A stretch of 64,000 nucleotides of DNA from Conexibacter woesei DSM 14684 (GTDB lineage Bacteria; Actinomycetota; Thermoleophilia; Solirubrobacterales; Solirubrobacteraceae). The stretch is from contig NC_013739.1 of NCBI RefSeq assembly GCF_000025265.1, forward strand, positions 3,534,001-3,598,000, in the 5' to 3' direction. Shown here one piece after another: positions 50,973 through 59,026 of this stretch. A program made the translations under genes and the position numbers. Each line of letters opens with the position of its first letter. Within the stretch, counting starts at the first letter, position 1. The notes under the pieces were generated by a model that saw nothing but the letters and a program-made list of their open reading frames with translations, was not told the origin of the DNA and made no database searches.

Positions 50973-51349
50973 GAAGCCATAGTACCACGACTTAGCCCGT
51001 TAGCTAGGTAGCAGGGGTCTGAGTGCCGAGTATCGACATCGCGGCGAATCGCCTCAGTCGAACGTGAGCAGGCGTGGGGTGCTCGCGGTACGCGTTGCCG
51101 CACCCGGTCGTACAGACGGGTCGTCGCCGGGGATGCGTGCCGAGCCGCGTCATCAACTCGAGTCCGCGTCGTTTCTGTCCCAAACCGAAGTCGTCTCACA
51201 CGAAGTCGTCTGACGCTCGCCGAGCACACTTGTTGGTTCACATAAGATCGATTATCGGGCATTGAAGCCGAGCGGCCCGCCGGCGCGGAGATTCCGGTCG
51301 TCAGGACGGGGTGCGCGCCGCGCACGCTGTCAACGCCTAAGATTCGCTT
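50973..51349. other. 377-bp spacer, AT-richer than surroundings
   Basis: No gene recognised. It contains the upstream region of the toxin-antitoxin pair and a short direct repeat (GAAGTCGTCT at about 51187 and 51202). Near its right end, TAAGAT (51338-51343) lies 6 nt before GTG 51350, which fits a -10 box of a leaderless transcript. Confidence 0.5.
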
Positions 51350-52057
51350 GTGCCTGACAAGGAGCCTGCTTTGCCGGTCTCAGGCGGCGAACTCAGCGCT
51401 GTTGCCCGAGCTGCCGGCCTCATCCGCAAGGTCTTGAAGCGGCCGGAGCCACAACGCATAGTCGAGCACAGGACGACCGTTAAGCGCGAACTTCGCGAGC
51501 ACCTCGACCTGCCGAACTGGTATGACCGTTCTAAGCGGCAGCACGCTCCAGAGATCCTGGTCTTCCGACTGGGTTAGAACAGCTACCCGGATCTCGTATA
51601 CCGCGTCGTCCGTCCCGACGACTGGATGAAGTTCGAAGTAAAGGGATTGCACGACCGCGGCCTTGAGGTTTTCACGGCTATTTACGAGGTTGCGATCCAC
51701 AAGGGCAAGGCGAAGATTATTGAGGCCGGCAAGCGTCGCCCGAAGGGCGCGCTGCACACGGTGATCGGAGTAGGCCGCATCCCGTTCGAGTGGATTAGCC
51801 ACATGGACTGGGATCACAACAACGCCGACCAGCTGCCCGTCCTGCATGTTGCCTATGGGCGCCGAGGGCCGTTCCGAGAATGGGTGCCGTGCAGCCTGGC
51901 AGAGAATGACACCCTGGAGCTGCTCGACGTGAGGTTCAAGGTGCGAAAGAAGGGTTGGCTCCACCAGTTTCGATCTAACCGGCAGCTGCGCGAGATGGAC
52001 CGCGCTGGCAAGACCGAACTTCATCGGATGCTCTACGGCGACGATGCCGTCGACTAG
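51350..52057 (+). pseudogene. Interrupted hypothetical gene with an in-frame TAG
   Basis: Two open segments, 51350-51577 and 51578-52057, are in the same frame and separated by a single TAG (51575-51577). Without it the product would be about 234 residues. The text reads smoothly across the stop (HAPEILVFRLG, stop, NSYPDLVYRVVRPDDWMKFE). The second half (GALHTVIGVGRIPFEWISHM, HVAYGRRGPFREWVPCSL) is clearly protein-like, but I recognise no family. Its codon use is much less GC-biased than its neighbours. It is either a recently inactivated acquired gene or two shorter genes, the second starting at ATG 51626. Confidence 0.6.
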
Positions 52058-52535
52058 TGTGAGATGTCCCTTCAGGCTTGACGAACTCCTCAGCCAGTCG
52101 AACGACGTCGTTGCCGGCCAGCCGATCAACTGTCCAAGGTCAACGGAGTCGTTGGACGCTCCGAGCCGCCAACGGCATAGGCGCCCGCCTGCCATGGCAC
52201 AGCGACGTGAATGACGCATAGCGTCGCGCGCGCGTAACACCGAGTGATCCGGATGCGTTGGATGAAACAAACTCGCCTAGCCTGCGGTAGCGGCAGCCAC
52301 GGTGACCGCGTCATCGGTGGCGTTCGGCCGCCGGAACTCCAGGCAACGCCGAACTGCCATCACACGACAAACCGATGAGAAACGCGACGCGACAAGTAAT
52401 GAGACGGCGCATGTCAAACCAATGAGACGCCGCATTTCGACCAGCCGGTCCGCGCGCCTACCGAGTTCCAGCGAGCTGCGTGCCGCGCTCGGTTCAGTGC
52501 GCTGACAACCGCGGGCGGGTTTGAGCCGGAGGCGG
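52058..52535. other. Gene-free stretch with short iterated motifs, possible mobile-element end
   Basis: No convincing gene lies in these 478 bp. Around 52369-52435, three motifs containing ATGAGA (at 52375, 52399 and 52422) recur every 23-24 bp, two of them preceded by CAAACC and two followed by GCGCAT or CCGCAT. Closely spaced terminal iterons of this sort occur at ends of some insertion sequences. No transposase is present, so this would be a remnant. Confidence 0.4.
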
Positions 52536-54464
52536 TCAGGGAGCCAGCACGCGCAGCCAGCGGTGGGCCGGGCGGCCGAGTCTGCCGGGCCCCGTGTACG
52601 GCCGGACCGTGATGCGGTAGAGCGCCGGCCGCAGCCGCAGCCTCAGCACGTGGCGCTGCATGACGCTCGACGCGACCGCCGTTCTGGTGGTGCCGCGGGC
52701 GCGCACGAGCGGGTTCGCGAGGTCGCCGTCGAACGAGCCGCTGCCGCGCGGCGGGCAGAGCGTCCGGCCGCGCGTGCCGATCGCGCGCGAGACCTCGATC
52801 CGGACTCTCGCCTGTCGTGTCAGCTTCAGTGCCAGCCCCACGCGGGCGCTGCCGCTCGGCAGCGGCCGCACGCACCGCCAGACCAGCGCGAACCGCTCGA
52901 TCGAGATCGGCTTCGCGGCCCGTCTCGGAGCGGCCCGTCTCGGAGCGGCCCGTCTCGGAGCGGCCGGTCTCGGGACCGGCGGGACCGACTGTCTCGGCAG
53001 ATCCGGCGTCGGCTGAGCCGGCGGTCTCGGTGCCTCCGGCGGGGACGGTCTCCCCTCCGGCGGCACGACGCCGGCACCGTCGAGCGCGAAGGCGGGCGAC
53101 TGCTCGGCGTTGTCGTCGAAGGTCAGCTCGGCGGCACGGGCACTGCTCGCCGACGGCGTGAACCGCACCCGCACGACGCATCTTCTCGCGGGCAGCAGCT
53201 GCGCACCGGTGCAGTCGTCGGCGACGATCTCGTAGTCGGCGGCGGCCGCGCCCGCGAGCGCCGTCGCGTCGATCCACAGCCGGCTGCGACCGCTGTTCTC
53301 GACGGTCACGTCGCGCTCGGCGCTCGCGCCGACGGGCACGTCGCCGAAGCCGCCCGCGAGGGCCGCGCTGCGCTCGGCCGGGGGCGTGAACAACTCCGCC
53401 GTGGCGAGGTTGTTGCCGCCGGCCATCAGCACTCTGCCGCCCTCCAGCACGGTGAGCGACGCCAGCCCGCGGGGCGCCGACGACTGGTGCGCGACGGGCG
53501 AGAGCGCGTTGGTCGCCGGATCGAACAGGACGGTCTCGGTGCTGCCGTCAGACTGGATCAGGACGCGGCCGTCGTCGAGCGCGGTGGCCGTGACGACGTT
53601 GCCGGCGTGCGGGATCGCCCCGCCCGGCGACCAGCTTGCGGCGACCGGGTCGTACAGCTCGATCGACGCTAAGAAGCCAGTGTGGTTGACGCCGCCGACG
53701 GCGAGCACGCGACCGTCGGGCAACACCGCGGTGCCGCCCTGCCCGCGCGATGTCGCCAGCGCGCCGGTCGGGCTCCAGCTGTTCGTCGCCGGGTCGTAGA
53801 CGTCGGCGCTCGAGCGGAACATCGTCGACGGGTTCACGTCGTAGCCGCCTGCGACGAGAACTCTGCCGTCGTCCAGCAGCGCCGCGTGCAGGTTCTCGCG
53901 CGAGTCGCTCATCGTGCCGGCCGTCGGTGTCCAAAGGCCGGTCGCCGGGTCGTAGACCTCGCTGGTCGCGCTCGCGTTGCGCGTGTCGTCGGCGCCGCCG
54001 GCGACGAGCACTCTGCCGTCGGCCAGCAGCACGGCGGCATGGCCGTTGCGCGGCTCGTTCATCGCACCGGTCGCCGTCCAGGTGTTGGCGGTCGGGTCGT
54101 ACAGCTCGGCGTGGGTGGTCACGCCCGTCGCGGCGGCGCCGCCCACGAGCAGCACCCGGCCGTCGATCAGCCGTGTCGCGGTCGCGTAGTGGCGCGGGAC
54201 GAGCGGCGGCGCCGCGGGCGTCCACGAACCGTTCACCGGGTCGTAGAGCTCGGCGGTCGCCACCGCGCCGCCGCTGCTGGTGCCGCTGGCGATGAGCACC
54301 CGGCCGTCTCTCAGCAGCACCGCCCCATGCGCGCGGTGGACGGTGCTCATGCTGGCGACCGGGTGCCAGCCGGAGCCGGCGAGCGCCGACGCGGCGGAGA
54401 CTGCGAGGGCGAGCGCGGCGAGCAGCGCGACGAGACCGGTACGGGACGGCGACCTGGTGAGCAT
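52536..54464 (-). CDS. Secreted Kelch-repeat protein with anchor-D Ig domain
   Basis: 642 residues. A signal peptide (to about residue 29, ALAG) is followed by about six Kelch-type blades, each with GRVL.AGG and ELYDP motifs (VLIASGTSSGG, VLLVGGAAATG, VLVAGGADDT, VLVAGGYDVN, VLAVGGVNHTG). A choice-of-anchor-D domain comes next (FGDVPVGASAERDVTVENSG), then a Pro-rich spacer with PRRAA repeats and a basic C-terminal domain. It resembles galactose-oxidase-like propellers, but the copper ligands are not evident. It is probably surface-exposed. AGA arginine codons are frequent in the C-terminal half. Confidence 0.85.
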   Translation of the reverse strand: MLTRSPSRTGLVALLAALALAVSAASALAGSGWHPVASMSTVHRAHGAVLLRDGRVLIASGTSSGGAVATAELYDPVNGSWTPAAPPLVPRHYATATRLIDGRVLLVGGAAATGVTTHAELYDPTANTWTATGAMNEPRNGHAAVLLADGRVLVAGGADDTRNASATSEVYDPATGLWTPTAGTMSDSRENLHAALLDDGRVLVAGGYDVNPSTMFRSSADVYDPATNSWSPTGALATSRGQGGTAVLPDGRVLAVGGVNHTGFLASIELYDPVAASWSPGGAIPHAGNVVTATALDDGRVLIQSDGSTETVLFDPATNALSPVAHQSSAPRGLASLTVLEGGRVLMAGGNNLATAELFTPPAERSAALAGGFGDVPVGASAERDVTVENSGRSRLWIDATALAGAAAADYEIVADDCTGAQLLPARRCVVRVRFTPSASSARAAELTFDDNAEQSPAFALDGAGVVPPEGRPSPPEAPRPPAQPTPDLPRQSVPPVPRPAAPRRAAPRRAAPRRAAKPISIERFALVWRCVRPLPSGSARVGLALKLTRQARVRIEVSRAIGTRGRTLCPPRGSGSFDGDLANPLVRARGTTRTAVASSVMQRHVLRLRLRPALYRITVRPYTGPGRLGRPAHRWLRVLAP

Positions 54465-54536
54465 CTCGCGATCGTACGACGTAGCGCCTACGCGCCGTCG
54501 CGCGGACCGCCTGCGACGAGCGCGAACACCCGGCGG

Positions 54537-55397
54537 TCATGGGCCACCGCTCATGTCCGGGATCGCCGCGGTGAGCGGGCGCATCGCGCGCTCGATCTCG
54601 ATCGGTGCGGGGACGCCGGCGGCGTGGGCGGTCTCGGCGCAGACGCGCGAGAAGAGCGCGGTCGCGGCCTGCAGCGCCTGAAAGGTCTCCTCGCGCGCGT
54701 AGCCGGCGAAGGTCGCAGCGAGCCGTTGGGTGATCCATGGCGCAGCCCACCGCGCGAGCGCCGTCCCGAGATGGCGAACGTCGGAGGCGGCGGCGCCGCT
54801 GGTCGCCTGAGCGTGCAGCTCGATCAGCCGCAACAACTCGCCACGGGCGTTGGCGAGCCGCGTCTGCGCCGGCCACAGCTCGCCGCGCGCGAGGTAGCGC
54901 GGGACGTGCGCGGCTTCGAACCAGAACTCCCGCGCAGCGTCAGCCAGCTGCATCGCGGTCGGCACGGCGCGTCGTGGACGGCCGCTGGGCGCCGGCAGGC
55001 CGGCGGCGCGGCCGTCACGGTCCAGCAGCACGACGAACCCGCGCTCGTGCAGTTCGTCCAGCTGCTCTGTCAGCGCGTCGAGCGCATCGAGGCGGCGGAT
55101 CAGGAAGTCGGCCTTGCGGCCGCCCTCGAAGAAGACCAGCCGGGTCGGATCGCCTTCCCACGCGTCGCCGACCGAGACGAGCACCGGTGCGATCTCCGGC
55201 AGCCAGCCGTCGTCGGCGTAGATGGCGGGATCGCCATCTACGTACAGCTCGACGTCGAAGTCCGACAGGGCGTCGGGGGTCGCGGCCGGCTGCGCGCGCG
55301 ATCCGGTGAGCAGCACCACGCGGACGGTCGCTTGTCGTCGCGCCCACGCGAGCACGGCGGCGAGCAACGGGTCAGTCGGAGCAAGCGGGTCGATCAT
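54537..55397 (-). CDS. ANT(6)-like aminoglycoside 6-adenylyltransferase family protein
   Basis: 286 residues from ATG 55397 (MIDPLAPTDPLLAAVLAWA). The nucleotidyltransferase motif is VVLLTGSRAQ, then ALSDFDVELYVDGD, with the two metal-binding Asp in DFDVE. ADFLIRRLDALDAL and the C-terminal helical part (ARGELWPAQTRLANARGELL) follow the streptomycin adenylyltransferase (Ant6) layout. Members transfer AMP to the 6-OH of streptomycin. Chromosomal relatives in soil actinobacteria often have no proven resistance role, so the substrate is uncertain. Confidence 0.82.
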   Translation of the reverse strand: MIDPLAPTDPLLAAVLAWARRQATVRVVLLTGSRAQPAATPDALSDFDVELYVDGDPAIYADDGWLPEIAPVLVSVGDAWEGDPTRLVFFEGGRKADFLIRRLDALDALTEQLDELHERGFVVLLDRDGRAAGLPAPSGRPRRAVPTAMQLADAAREFWFEAAHVPRYLARGELWPAQTRLANARGELLRLIELHAQATSGAAASDVRHLGTALARWAAPWITQRLAATFAGYAREETFQALQAATALFSRVCAETAHAAGVPAPIEIERAMRPLTAAIPDMSGGP

Positions 55398-55594
55398 CCG
55401 GATCAGGGAGGCACGATACCCGCGCGAGCGCGCCCCCAACTTCGCCGGTGAAGCCACCCGACCTCGCTTGATGGCCTCTTCCGGCCGACGCGATTGAGAT
55501 CCTTGAGGTCGGATGCAGATCCCCCACCGCGGCCGCCCTCCAGCTCGCCGGCACCGGCGGCGCGCCGCCTGACGCAGCGTCCTCGCGGCGGTCG

Positions 55595-58500
55595 ATGCTT
55601 CACGTGCACCATGCGGACGGCGCCGATCGGCTCGTCGCTGCGCTGGCCGAGGTCTTGACGGTCCGGTTGGCCGATCCGTTCGCGGCCGAGGTCGTCGCGG
55701 TTCCGACGCGCGGCGTCGAGCGGTGGCTCGCTCAGCGGCTCTCCGGCCGTCTGGGCACGAGCCCCGGCGCGGGCGACGGCATCTGCGCGAACGTCGCGTT
55801 CCCGACGCCCCGCCGCGTCGTCGAAGAGGCGATCGCTGCCGCGTCGGGCTTGGACGCCGCGACGGATCCATGGCGGCCGGAGCGAGCGCTGTGGCCCCTG
55901 CTGGAGCTGGTCGACGCGGCGAGCGACGAGGCCTGGCTCGGACGCCTGACCGCCCATCTGGATCGCGCTGCCGGCGACCGCTCGCGCCGCCTGAGCGCTG
56001 TGCGGCATGTCGCGACGCTGTTCGCGCGCTACGCGCTGCACCGGCCCGCGATGCTGCGCGCGTGGGCCGCGGGCAGCGACGAGGACGGTGCGGGCGGCGC
56101 GCTCGATGCGGAGCATCGCTGGCAGGCGGAGCTGTGGCGACGCCTGCGGGAGCGGGTCGGCGTGCCCGGGCCCGCCGAGCTGCTGGATCTCGGGCGCGCC
56201 CGCCTGGTCGAGGATCCCGGCCTGAGCGATCTGCCCGAGCGCATCTCCCTCTTCGGCCTGACGAGTCTGCCCGCCCGCGACCTCCAGCTCCTGCGCGCTC
56301 TCGCCGAGCGCCGCGACGTGCATCTGTTCCTGCTGATGCCGTCACCCGCCGCGTGGCGCGGCATCGCCGACGCCGCAGGACGGGGTCCGATCCTCACGCG
56401 CGGGCAAGCACTGAGCGCAGCCCTGCCGGCGCATCCTCTCCTCGCCTCCTGGGGCCGCGACGGGCGCGAGCTGCAGCTGCTGCTCGAGCCGCTGCCGACC
56501 GAGGCGGTGCACGCGGACGCCATCGGCGCCGGGGACGAGCCGGACACGCTGCTGGCGCGTGTCCAGGCCGACATCCGCGCCGACCGCACGCCGCGCGAAG
56601 ACGAACCGGTCCAGCTCGGCGACGGCGACGCGAGCGTCCAGGTGCACGTCTGTCACGGGCGCGCGCGACAGGTCGAGGTGCTGCGGGACGCGATCCTCCA
56701 CGCGCTCGCCGACGATCCGTCGCTGGAGCCGCGCGACGTGATCGTGATGTGCCCCGACATCGAGACGTTCGCTCCGCTCGTGGAGGCGACGTTCGGCGCC
56801 GGCGAGGCGGATGTCGGGGAAGCGCTCGCGGACGACGCCGTCGACCTCTCCGGCGCCCACCCCGCCGAGCTGCGCGTGCGGCTGGCCGATCGCTCGCTGC
56901 GCCAGACCAATCCGGTGCTCGGAGTCGTGACGAAGCTGCTCGAGCTCGCGACGGCGCGGGTCACCGCGTCGGAGCTGCTCGACCTCGTCGACCGGGAGCC
57001 GGTGCGGCGGCGCTTCCGGCTCGAGGAGGACGAGCTCGCACGCGTCGAGGACTGGGTTGCCGCAAGCGGGATCCGCTGGGGCCTCGATGCCGCGCATCGC
57101 GCACCGTTCAGGCTGCAGCACGTCCCGCAGGGCACGTGGGCGGCGGGCCTGGACCGTCTGCTGACCGGCGTCGCGATGGCTGAGCGACCGGGTCACACGC
57201 TCGCCGGCGTGCTGCCGCTCGACGACGTCGACAGCTCGGCGATCGACCTCGCCGGCCGGTTCGCCGAACTGCTGGACCGGCTCGCCGCCGCGCTCGACGA
57301 GCTGGCCGCGCCGAAGCCGATCTCGGCATGGGCGACCGCGATCGCCGAAGCGGCCGACACGATGACCGCGACGACGCCGCGCGACGCCTGGCAGCGCGCG
57401 GAGCTGCAGCAGCTGCTCGCCGACGTGGTCGAGGAGGCGACGAACGACGGGGTCGCGAGCGCGGTCTCGCTCGACGTCGCCGACGTCGCCGCCCTGCTCG
57501 GCGGGCGGCTCGCCGGGCGGCCGACGCGCACGAACTTCCGCACCGGCCATCTGACGGTCTGCACCTTGCAGCCGATGCGGTCGGTACCCCATCGCGTGAT
57601 CTGCCTCCTGGGACTCGACGACGACGTCTTCCCGCGCCGCTCGCCGCGCGACGGCGACGACGTGCTGCTCGACGAGCCGTGGATCGGCGACCGCGACGGC
57701 CGCTCCGAGGACCGGCAGATCCTGCTCGATGCGCTGATGGCGGCCGGCGACCGCCTGATCGTCACCTACTCCGGCCGCAGCGAGCGCACGAACGCGGAGC
57801 GCGCACCGGCCGTGCCGATCGGCGAGCTGCTCGACGTGATCGACCGCACCGCCTGCGCAGCGGACGGTGGCCGAGCGCGTGACGCGGTCCTCGTCCGACA
57901 CCCGCTGCAGCCGTTCGACGCGGCGAACTTCGCGCCGTCGACGCTCGTCCCGCAGCGGGCCTGGAGCTTCGACGGGGTCACGCTCGAGGGAGCGCGGGCG
58001 CTGGGTGGCGAGCGCGGCAGTCGGCCGCCCTTCCTCCCCCGCCCGCTGCAGCCGCAGGACGCCGACGTGATCGAGCTCGACCAGCTGCTCGCGTTCGTCG
58101 GCCACCCGGTCCGCGCGTTCCTGCGACAGCGGCTGGGAGTCGGCGTCGACGTCGGCGCCGGCGAACGGAGCGACAGCCTGCCGATCGAGCTGGACCCGCT
58201 CGCGCGCTGGGGCCTCGGCGCGCGCCTGCTCGCCGCGCGCCGCGCCGGCGTCGACGTCGGCGTCGCGGTGGCGGACGAGCGCGCCCGCGGCAGCGTGCCG
58301 CCGGGTGCGCTCGGCGACCAGGTGCTGCGCGGGGTCGTGGCCGAGGTCGAGGCGATCCTCGGCGCGGCGGCGGAGACGGTCGGCGCCGGCGGACCGCTGC
58401 GGACGCTCGACGTGCGGATCGCGCTGGAGGACGGACGGACGCTCGCCGGCACGATCGGCGGCGTCGGCCAGTACGTGCTGCCGGTCGTGACCTACTCGCG

Positions 58501-59026
58501 CGTCGACCCGCGCCGGCGCATGGAGTCATGGGTCCGGCTGCTGGCGCTGACGGCGGCGTTCCCGGAGCGGTCGCTGGTCGCGACGACCGTCGGCCGCGCG
58601 CGCAGGGACGTCGACCGCGCGACGACGATCGCGCGGATCGCGCAGCCCGGCGGCGAGCCGGACGTCCGCCGCACGCGTGCGCACGCCGAGCTCGCGCGGA
58701 TCGTCGACCTCTACGACCGCGGGATGCGCGAGCCGCTCCCGCTCTTCCGCCAGACCTCGGCCGCCTATGCGGCCGGCGGCGCCACCGCCGTCGCGCGTGC
58801 GCACACCGCGTGGGAGACCGACTTCCAGCCGCTCCGCGAGGACCTCGACCCCGAGCACCAGCTCGTCTTCGGCGGCACGCTGCCGTTCGAGCGGCTGCTG
58901 GCGGAGGCGCCACGCGACGACGAGCAGGGCGAGGACTGGGACATGTCGGAGCCGTCCCGCTTCGGCCGCTACGCGCGACGGTTGTGGTCGGGCCTGCTCG
59001 CGCACGAGGAGCTGATCGACCGGTGA
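55595..59026 (+). CDS. recC: Exodeoxyribonuclease V gamma chain
   Basis: 1143 residues from ATG 55595 (MLHVHHADGADRLV). It shows RecC features: VAVPTRGVERWLAQRLSGRL near the N-terminus, a degenerate UvrD-like core (ISLFGLTSLPARDLQLLRAL, QVHVCHGRARQVEVLRDAIL, DVIVMCPDIETFAPLVEATF), and a C-terminal nuclease-like fold without catalytic residues (HPVRAFLRQRLGVGV). In the RecBCD complex it splits the duplex and reads Chi. It is followed by recB and recD with 4-bp overlaps, the order usual in actinobacteria. Confidence 0.93.
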   Translation: MLHVHHADGADRLVAALAEVLTVRLADPFAAEVVAVPTRGVERWLAQRLSGRLGTSPGAGDGICANVAFPTPRRVVEEAIAAASGLDAATDPWRPERALWPLLELVDAASDEAWLGRLTAHLDRAAGDRSRRLSAVRHVATLFARYALHRPAMLRAWAAGSDEDGAGGALDAEHRWQAELWRRLRERVGVPGPAELLDLGRARLVEDPGLSDLPERISLFGLTSLPARDLQLLRALAERRDVHLFLLMPSPAAWRGIADAAGRGPILTRGQALSAALPAHPLLASWGRDGRELQLLLEPLPTEAVHADAIGAGDEPDTLLARVQADIRADRTPREDEPVQLGDGDASVQVHVCHGRARQVEVLRDAILHALADDPSLEPRDVIVMCPDIETFAPLVEATFGAGEADVGEALADDAVDLSGAHPAELRVRLADRSLRQTNPVLGVVTKLLELATARVTASELLDLVDREPVRRRFRLEEDELARVEDWVAASGIRWGLDAAHRAPFRLQHVPQGTWAAGLDRLLTGVAMAERPGHTLAGVLPLDDVDSSAIDLAGRFAELLDRLAAALDELAAPKPISAWATAIAEAADTMTATTPRDAWQRAELQQLLADVVEEATNDGVASAVSLDVADVAALLGGRLAGRPTRTNFRTGHLTVCTLQPMRSVPHRVICLLGLDDDVFPRRSPRDGDDVLLDEPWIGDRDGRSEDRQILLDALMAAGDRLIVTYSGRSERTNAERAPAVPIGELLDVIDRTACAADGGRARDAVLVRHPLQPFDAANFAPSTLVPQRAWSFDGVTLEGARALGGERGSRPPFLPRPLQPQDADVIELDQLLAFVGHPVRAFLRQRLGVGVDVGAGERSDSLPIELDPLARWGLGARLLAARRAGVDVGVAVADERARGSVPPGALGDQVLRGVVAEVEAILGAAAETVGAGGPLRTLDVRIALEDGRTLAGTIGGVGQYVLPVVTYSRVDPRRRMESWVRLLALTAAFPERSLVATTVGRARRDVDRATTIARIAQPGGEPDVRRTRAHAELARIVDLYDRGMREPLPLFRQTSAAYAAGGATAVARAHTAWETDFQPLREDLDPEHQLVFGGTLPFERLLAEAPRDDEQGEDWDMSEPSRFGRYARRLWSGLLAHEELIDR

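Noticed and set aside
51575-51577. TAG read as pyrrolysine or another recoded stop
   Set aside because: No pyrrolysine genes are visible and TAG ends other genes in the window normally (for example at 12461-12463 and 17471-17473). A disrupted gene is simpler.
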